A stretch of DNA of 64,000 bases from Polaribacter porphyrae. Its GTDB lineage: Bacteria > Bacteroidota > Bacteroidia > Flavobacteriales > Flavobacteriaceae. This document shows positions 60,179-64,000 of the stretch, piece after piece (position 1 is the stretch's first letter; every line of letters begins with the position of its first letter). A model generated the notes under the pieces. The model had not been told where the DNA came from. It ran no database searches and worked only from the letters and a program-made list of their open reading frames with translations. The DNA lies in the NCBI RefSeq assembly GCF_002954685.1, contig NZ_MSCN01000001.1, forward strand, positions 3,817,170 to 3,881,169. The letters are read 5' to 3'. Both the position numbers and the translations under genes were made by a program.

Positions 60179-60958
60179 CTATTTTAACTCTGAATTAATT
60201 CCATGCACATATTTATTTATAATTTGAAGATTTTTTGAATACTTACTTCCATCAAAACCAGTAATATCTTCTATACTAATATGTTCATTATAATATTTTA
60301 AATACAATTGAGAAAGTGGTTTATAAGACCAATGCCATTTTTCTTCCTCATAACCAGTTCTACCCTCCTTTTTTGAAGCATATGGTTGATAAAATCCAAA
60401 TTTTGAAGCATTTTTCAAGAGCCAGTTGTATTCGTTCAAACCTTTTCCTTTTGTGAAATATGAATTAGTTAGGTTATTTAAATCGATATCAGTTCCCCAA
60501 TGATGCCTTGAAGTTGTTGGCATAGCACTGAATAAAAGTATTTTTTGTACTCTTTCTAATGGAGGCAAGTCTTTATATTTACTGTTCCATTTGTAGTCCC
60601 AAATTCGTTTTTGATGTGCAAAACTTCTTGTTCCAGATATAATTTTAAAACTGATTCCATCTTCTTTTGCAGCAGTTTGCATTTTTAAAAAAGCTACTAA
60701 AACTTCTTTTCTGATATAGATTTTTTTGTTCGATAAATCTTTAGGTACTATTACAAAGTTATTACTATTCATGTAATCAAACTTTCCTAGAATATAATTT
60801 TTATTCAGATAATTTGGATATCTAAACGCTTTCTTAAGTTGATTTTTTTTAGATAGTAAAAGATTTTCATTTTGTGCCTTTTTGGGTTTACAACTAAAAA
60901 CAGTTACAATAAAAAATAAAGAAAGAATTGCTGTTTTAAGTATTTTGTAAATGCCCAT
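60179..60958 (-). CDS. M15-family D-Ala-D-Ala carboxypeptidase-like lipoprotein
   Basis: A 259-aa lipoprotein (VTVFSCKPKK, lipid on Cys23) with an M15B/VanY-like zinc peptidase domain: SGTRSFAHQKRIWD, SRHHWGTDIDLN (zinc His and Asp) and EEKWHWSYKPLS (zinc His). It probably trims peptidoglycan peptides in the periplasm. The start (60958) is needed for the signal sequence, and it puts the first 18 codons inside the upstream gene's 3' end (55-nt overlap). Confidence 0.88.
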   Translation of the reverse strand: MGIYKILKTAILSLFFIVTVFSCKPKKAQNENLLLSKKNQLKKAFRYPNYLNKNYILGKFDYMNSNNFVIVPKDLSNKKIYIRKEVLVAFLKMQTAAKEDGISFKIISGTRSFAHQKRIWDYKWNSKYKDLPPLERVQKILLFSAMPTTSRHHWGTDIDLNNLTNSYFTKGKGLNEYNWLLKNASKFGFYQPYASKKEGRTGYEEEKWHWSYKPLSQLYLKYYNEHISIEDITGFDGSKYSKNLQIINKYVHGINSELK

Positions 60959-61257
60959 AGTTTTCTGTTTTTCAGATAATTTAAATTAGATTCATTTTGA
61001 TATGCTTCCCTTTCAAAACTTATATTTTTATATGCAATTAAATGATTTTTGTAAACAATAAGTTTTACTAGATAATCTAATCCATAAATAACGTAAAATG
61101 GAAAAATAAGTAACTCTAGTTGTTGTCTTAAATGTATTTTTTCATGATTGATGAGTATCTTATTTTTCTTATAATGTTTCTTTTTTAGAAATATAAAAGG
61201 GTATAGTGTAATACCAGTATAACCTTTAGGAACCATAAATTTTGAAATAAAAATCAT
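60904..61257 (-). CDS. Small membrane-associated HExxH protein (117 aa)
   Basis: A 117-aa basic protein with ILINHEKIHLRQQLELLIFP, an HExxH zinc-peptidase-like motif, next to one or two hydrophobic segments (LIFPFYVIYGLDYLVKLIVY). A possible third ligand is the Glu in SFEREAYQNESN. This layout is seen in short flavobacterial M56/M48-like proteins. Activity is not proven. It overlaps the M15 gene in another frame and is divergent from hutU. Confidence 0.7.
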   Translation of the reverse strand: MIFISKFMVPKGYTGITLYPFIFLKKKHYKKNKILINHEKIHLRQQLELLIFPFYVIYGLDYLVKLIVYKNHLIAYKNISFEREAYQNESNLNYLKNRKLWAFTKYLKQQFFLYFLL

Positions 61258-61302
61258 TTTGTATCATCAAACAAATATCTTACCAAATTACTTACTTTTG
61301 TT

Positions 61303-61310
61303 AGCAAAGA
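61303..61310 (+). promoter_or_regulatory. -7 box (TACTTTTG) for hutU
   Basis: TACTTTTG ends 9 bp before the ATG at 61320. Confidence 0.5.
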
Positions 61311-61319
61311 CAAATAAAA

Positions 61320-63311
61320 ATGACTTTTAAAGAACAAATATCTCAAGGTATTCCAGATGTTTTACCTGTCTCAAAAGCTTATGATGTTTCAAGAAATCAT
61401 GCTCCTAAACGTAAAGAAATTTTATCTAACGAAGAGAAAAAGTTAGCATTAAGAAATGCATTGCGTTATTTTAATGATATACATCACGCAAAGTTATTAC
61501 CAGAATTTGCACATGAACTTGAAAAATATGGGCGAATTTATATGTACAGATTTAAACCTAATTATAAAATATATGCAAGAGCTTTAGAAGAATATCCAGG
61601 GAAATCTTTACAGGCAAAATCAATTATGTTGATGATTCAAAATAATTTGGATGATGCTGTTGCACAACATCCTGATGAATTGATAACTTATGGAGGAAAT
61701 GGTGCTGTTTTTCAAAATTGGGCACAGTATTTGGTAACGATGCAATACTTATCTGAAATGACAGATAAACAAACGTTGGTCATGTATTCTGGACATCCTT
61801 TAGGATTATTTCCATCAAATAAAAATGCACCAAGAGTTGTGGTTACCAATGGAATGGTAATTCCTAATTATTCTAAACCTGATGATTGGGAAAAAATGAA
61901 TGCTTTAGGCGTTTCGCAATATGGACAAATGACAGCAGGAAGCTATATGTATATTGGCCCACAAGGAATTGTTCATGGAACTACAATTACGGTTTTAAAT
62001 GGATTCAGAAAAATTAAAAAAGAACCGAAAGGGAATTTATTTGTGACTTCTGGTTTAGGAGGAATGTCTGGAGCGCAACCAAAAGCAGGTAATATTGCAG
62101 GTTGTGTTACAGTTTGTGCAGAGGTAAATCCAAAAATTGCTCAAGTTCGTTTAAACCAAGGCTGGATAGATGAAAAAATAACAGATTTAGATATTTTAGT
62201 TGAAAGAGTAAAATTGGCAAAATCAACTAAAGAAACTGTTTCCATAGCTTATATAGGAAACATTGTTGATGTTTGGGAAAAGTTTGATACAGAAAATATT
62301 TATGTAGATTTAGGAAGTGATCAAACATCATTGCATAATCCTTGGGCTGGAGGGTATTATCCTGTTGATATTTCTTTTGAAGAGGCCAATACAATGATGG
62401 CTGAAAACCCGAAGAAATTTAAAGAAAAAGTACAAGAAACATTAAAAAGACATGCTTCTGCTATTAATAAACACACTGCAAAAGGAACCTACTTTTTCGA
62501 TTATGGAAACGCCTTTTTATTAGAAGCAAGCAGAGCAGGAGCAGCTATTATGGCTGATAATAATATTGATTTTAAATATCCATCTTATGTACAAGATATT
62601 ATGGGGCCTATGTGTTTCGATTATGGTTTTGGTCCATTTAGATGGGTTTGTGCTTCTAATAAACCAAAAGATTTAGCTAAAACTGATAAAATTGCTTGTA
62701 AAGTTTTAGAAAAATTGAAAAAGGATGCTCCTAAAGAAATCCAACAGCAAATGGCTGATAATATTCAATGGATAAAAGGAGCTCAAGAAAACAAATTGGT
62801 TGTGGGTTCTCAAGCAAGAATTTTATATGCTGATGCAGAAGGTAGAATAGAAATAGCAAAAGCGTTTAATAAAGCAATTAAAAAAGAAAAAATTGGACCA
62901 GTAATTTTAGGTAGAGATCATCATGATGTTTCTGGAACAGATTCTCCTTATAGAGAAACTTCTAACATTTACGATGGTTCTAAATTTACAGCAGATATGG
63001 CCATACATAACGTAATTGGTGATAGTTTTAGAGGTGCAACTTGGGTATCTATTCATAATGGAGGTGGAGTTGGTTGGGGAGAAGTAATTAATGGAGGATT
63101 TGGCATGCTTCTTGATGGTACTAAAGCAGCATCAAAGCGTTTAAAATCAATGCTTTTTTGGGATGTAAACAATGGAATTTCAAGAAGAAGTTGGGCAAGA
63201 AATGATGAAGCAATTTTTGCAATTAAAAGAGCAATGAAATCTGAAAAAAAATTAAAAGTTACACTCCCAAATACTGTTGATGATGCTTTAATTGAAAATC
63301 TTAAAATCTAA
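61320..63311 (+). CDS. hutU: Urocanate hydratase
   Basis: A 663-aa NAD-dependent enzyme of histidine breakdown (urocanate to imidazolone propionate). Motifs: YGGNGAVFQNWAQYLVTMQY, SGLGGMSGAQPKAGNIAGC (NAD-binding), LGSDQTSLHNPWAGGYYP and GRDHHDVSGTDSPYRETSNI. It is of the long type (about 660-680 aa), unlike the about 555-aa proteobacterial HutU. No other hut gene is in the window. Confidence 0.95.
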   Translation: MTFKEQISQGIPDVLPVSKAYDVSRNHAPKRKEILSNEEKKLALRNALRYFNDIHHAKLLPEFAHELEKYGRIYMYRFKPNYKIYARALEEYPGKSLQAKSIMLMIQNNLDDAVAQHPDELITYGGNGAVFQNWAQYLVTMQYLSEMTDKQTLVMYSGHPLGLFPSNKNAPRVVVTNGMVIPNYSKPDDWEKMNALGVSQYGQMTAGSYMYIGPQGIVHGTTITVLNGFRKIKKEPKGNLFVTSGLGGMSGAQPKAGNIAGCVTVCAEVNPKIAQVRLNQGWIDEKITDLDILVERVKLAKSTKETVSIAYIGNIVDVWEKFDTENIYVDLGSDQTSLHNPWAGGYYPVDISFEEANTMMAENPKKFKEKVQETLKRHASAINKHTAKGTYFFDYGNAFLLEASRAGAAIMADNNIDFKYPSYVQDIMGPMCFDYGFGPFRWVCASNKPKDLAKTDKIACKVLEKLKKDAPKEIQQQMADNIQWIKGAQENKLVVGSQARILYADAEGRIEIAKAFNKAIKKEKIGPVILGRDHHDVSGTDSPYRETSNIYDGSKFTADMAIHNVIGDSFRGATWVSIHNGGGVGWGEVINGGFGMLLDGTKAASKRLKSMLFWDVNNGISRRSWARNDEAIFAIKRAMKSEKKLKVTLPNTVDDALIENLKI

Positions 63312-63315
63312 AATT

Positions 63316-63867
63316 ATGAAAGTATTTAAATCACTTCTTATTTTATTAGTATTCGCTTTAATTTCTTGTAATTCTGTAAAAGTTGTTACAGATTATGATT
63401 CTGAAGTCAATTTTACTCAATACAAAACATTTGCATTTTACAAAACAGGAATAGATAAGGCAGATATTTCTGATTTAGATAAAAAACGTATTTTAAAAGC
63501 TATAGAGGCAGAACTTTTAGCACAAGGTTTAACAAAATCTGAAAATCCTGATATTTTGGTTAGTATTTTTACAAAATCTAGAGAACGTGTTAATGTAAAT
63601 CAAAATAACGCTGGTTTTGGCTGGGGTTGGGGATGGGGATGGAATCCTTGGATGATGGGCGGAATGAATAATAACGTAAACGTATCTCAATTTACAGAAG
63701 GAACATTATTTGTTGATTTTATAGATAAAGAAAAGAAAGAATTGGTTTGGCAAGGTGTTGGAACTGGGGCTTTAAAAATTCAAAATAGAGAAAAGAAAGA
63801 AGAAAGAATTAAGCTTTTTGTAAAAGAAATTATTTCAAGATTTCCACCAGATATAAAGAAAAATTAA
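63316..63867 (+). CDS. DUF4136 lipoprotein with Gly-Trp repeat
   Basis: A 183-aa lipoprotein starting at the ATG 63316, where the signal begins (MKVFKSLLILLVFALISCNS, lipid on Cys18). The DUF4136 domain reads VTDYDSEVNFTQYKTFAFYK and ISDLDKKRILKAIEAELLAQ. A low-complexity run FGWGWGWGWNPWMMGGMNNN lies at about residues 105-124. The function is unknown. It starts 4 bp after hutU and is ended by a terminator. Confidence 0.88.
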   Translation: MKVFKSLLILLVFALISCNSVKVVTDYDSEVNFTQYKTFAFYKTGIDKADISDLDKKRILKAIEAELLAQGLTKSENPDILVSIFTKSRERVNVNQNNAGFGWGWGWGWNPWMMGGMNNNVNVSQFTEGTLFVDFIDKEKKELVWQGVGTGALKIQNREKKEERIKLFVKEIISRFPPDIKKN

Positions 63868-63884
63868 AGCTATTTAAAAGTAAC

Positions 63885-63919
63885 AAAAAAACCTCAAGAA
63901 CTTAATCTTGAGGTTTTTT
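63885..63919 (+). terminator. Rho-independent terminator of hutU-DUF4136
   Basis: A 14-bp stem AAAAAACCTCAAGA (63885-63898) with TCTTGAGGTTTTTT (63906-63919), 18 bp after the stop. Confidence 0.9.
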
Positions 63920-63924
63920 AGGGG

Positions 63925-63966
63925 TAAAAAAAAGCGGTTTGATTATTTAAAATCATTAACCGCTTC
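63925..63966 (-). terminator. Terminator of a minus-strand gene entering the window
   Basis: Stem AAGCGGTT (63932-63939) with AACCGCTT (63958-63965), extended by GAT/ATC inside, followed on the minus strand by a run of eight U. It marks the 3' end of a gene lying beyond the window edge. Confidence 0.78.
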
Positions 63967-63980
63967 TTGTCAAACAAAAT

Positions 63981-64000
63981 TTAGAATACTAATTCTAAAC
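63981..64000 (-). CDS. Possible 3' end of an outer-membrane protein gene
   Basis: The minus strand has a TAA at 63983-63981 preceded by codons for LELVF, a terminal Phe as in beta-barrel proteins, just upstream of a terminator. Only six codons are visible, so this is a weak call. Confidence 0.3.

Overview
The window is a low-GC (about 30% G+C by eye), densely coded bacterial chromosome segment. It is almost certainly from the Bacteroidota, family Flavobacteriaceae. Supporting signs are the TAnnTTTG -7 promoter boxes, the lack of Shine-Dalgarno sequences, many lipoproteins and secreted proteins with N-terminal MKK, and typical flavobacterial families (DUF4197, DUF5522, BT_3928-type DoxX protein, GYDIA-family GHMP kinase, SigZ, M61 peptidase, standalone TonB plug). 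A marine Polaribacter/Tenacibaculum-like source is a guess.

Layout. 1-3.4 kb: the 5' end of a POT peptide transporter, dipeptidyl peptidase IV and a Band-7 lipoprotein. 3.5-17.3 kb: a split mevalonate/isoprenoid region, with HMG-CoA reductase fused to a DUF1569-like domain, a GYDIA-family GHMP kinase, diphosphomevalonate decarboxylase, mevalonate kinase, a UbiA-family membrane protein and an RNA pseudouridine synthase. Between these lie two oxidoreductase/redoxin genes, an accessory cassette, thiamine diphosphokinase and a PAF-acetylhydrolase-like lipase. 17.4-24.5 kb: two S15/CocE peptidase-like hydrolases, a flavin monooxygenase and small DUF proteins. 24.5-29.6 kb: twin small proteins, a BtuF-like protein, pyrF, a TlpA-like thioredoxin, tpiA, prmA and clpS. 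29.7-32.4 kb: twin membrane PAS proteins, tRNA-Arg(ACG), small genes and AT-rich gene-free DNA. 32.4-44.8 kb: transporters, a paraoxonase-like protein, crotonase, crcB, a DoxX/thioredoxin fusion, DUF1599, LOG, folP, an M61 peptidase and a YgiQ radical SAM protein. 44.8-46.0 kb: a second accessory cassette. 46.1-50.8 kb: an FAD dehydrogenase, a methyltransferase, dienelactone hydrolase, SigZ and a tiny Cys-rich peptide. 50.9-55.6 kb: a GbsR/MarR-led operon ending in a PNPOx-family gene destroyed by an IS982 element. 55.9-64 kb: a standalone TonB plug, an IcmF-type fused acyl-CoA mutase, an M15 peptidase, a small HExxH protein, urocanate hydratase and a DUF4136 lipoprotein.

Most of the window is ordinary core genome. 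The unusual signals are these. (1) Two unrelated accessory cassettes (8.2-9.5 kb and 44.85-46.03 kb) sit between convergent core genes and share the same left and right end repeats. The hairpins in those repeats show compensatory changes between copies. (2) An unlisted 35-residue peptide with 11 cysteines is encoded 2 nt upstream of sigZ, and the SigZ tail itself is Cys-rich. (3) REP-like palindromes are embedded in frame inside the icmF gene and in the GYDIA kinase. (4) The UbiA homologue has lost the acidic residues of its second Asp-rich motif. (5) The PNPOx pseudogene can be reconstructed across the IS and several frameshifts. All functional calls rest on reading motifs and family resemblance; no database search was run.
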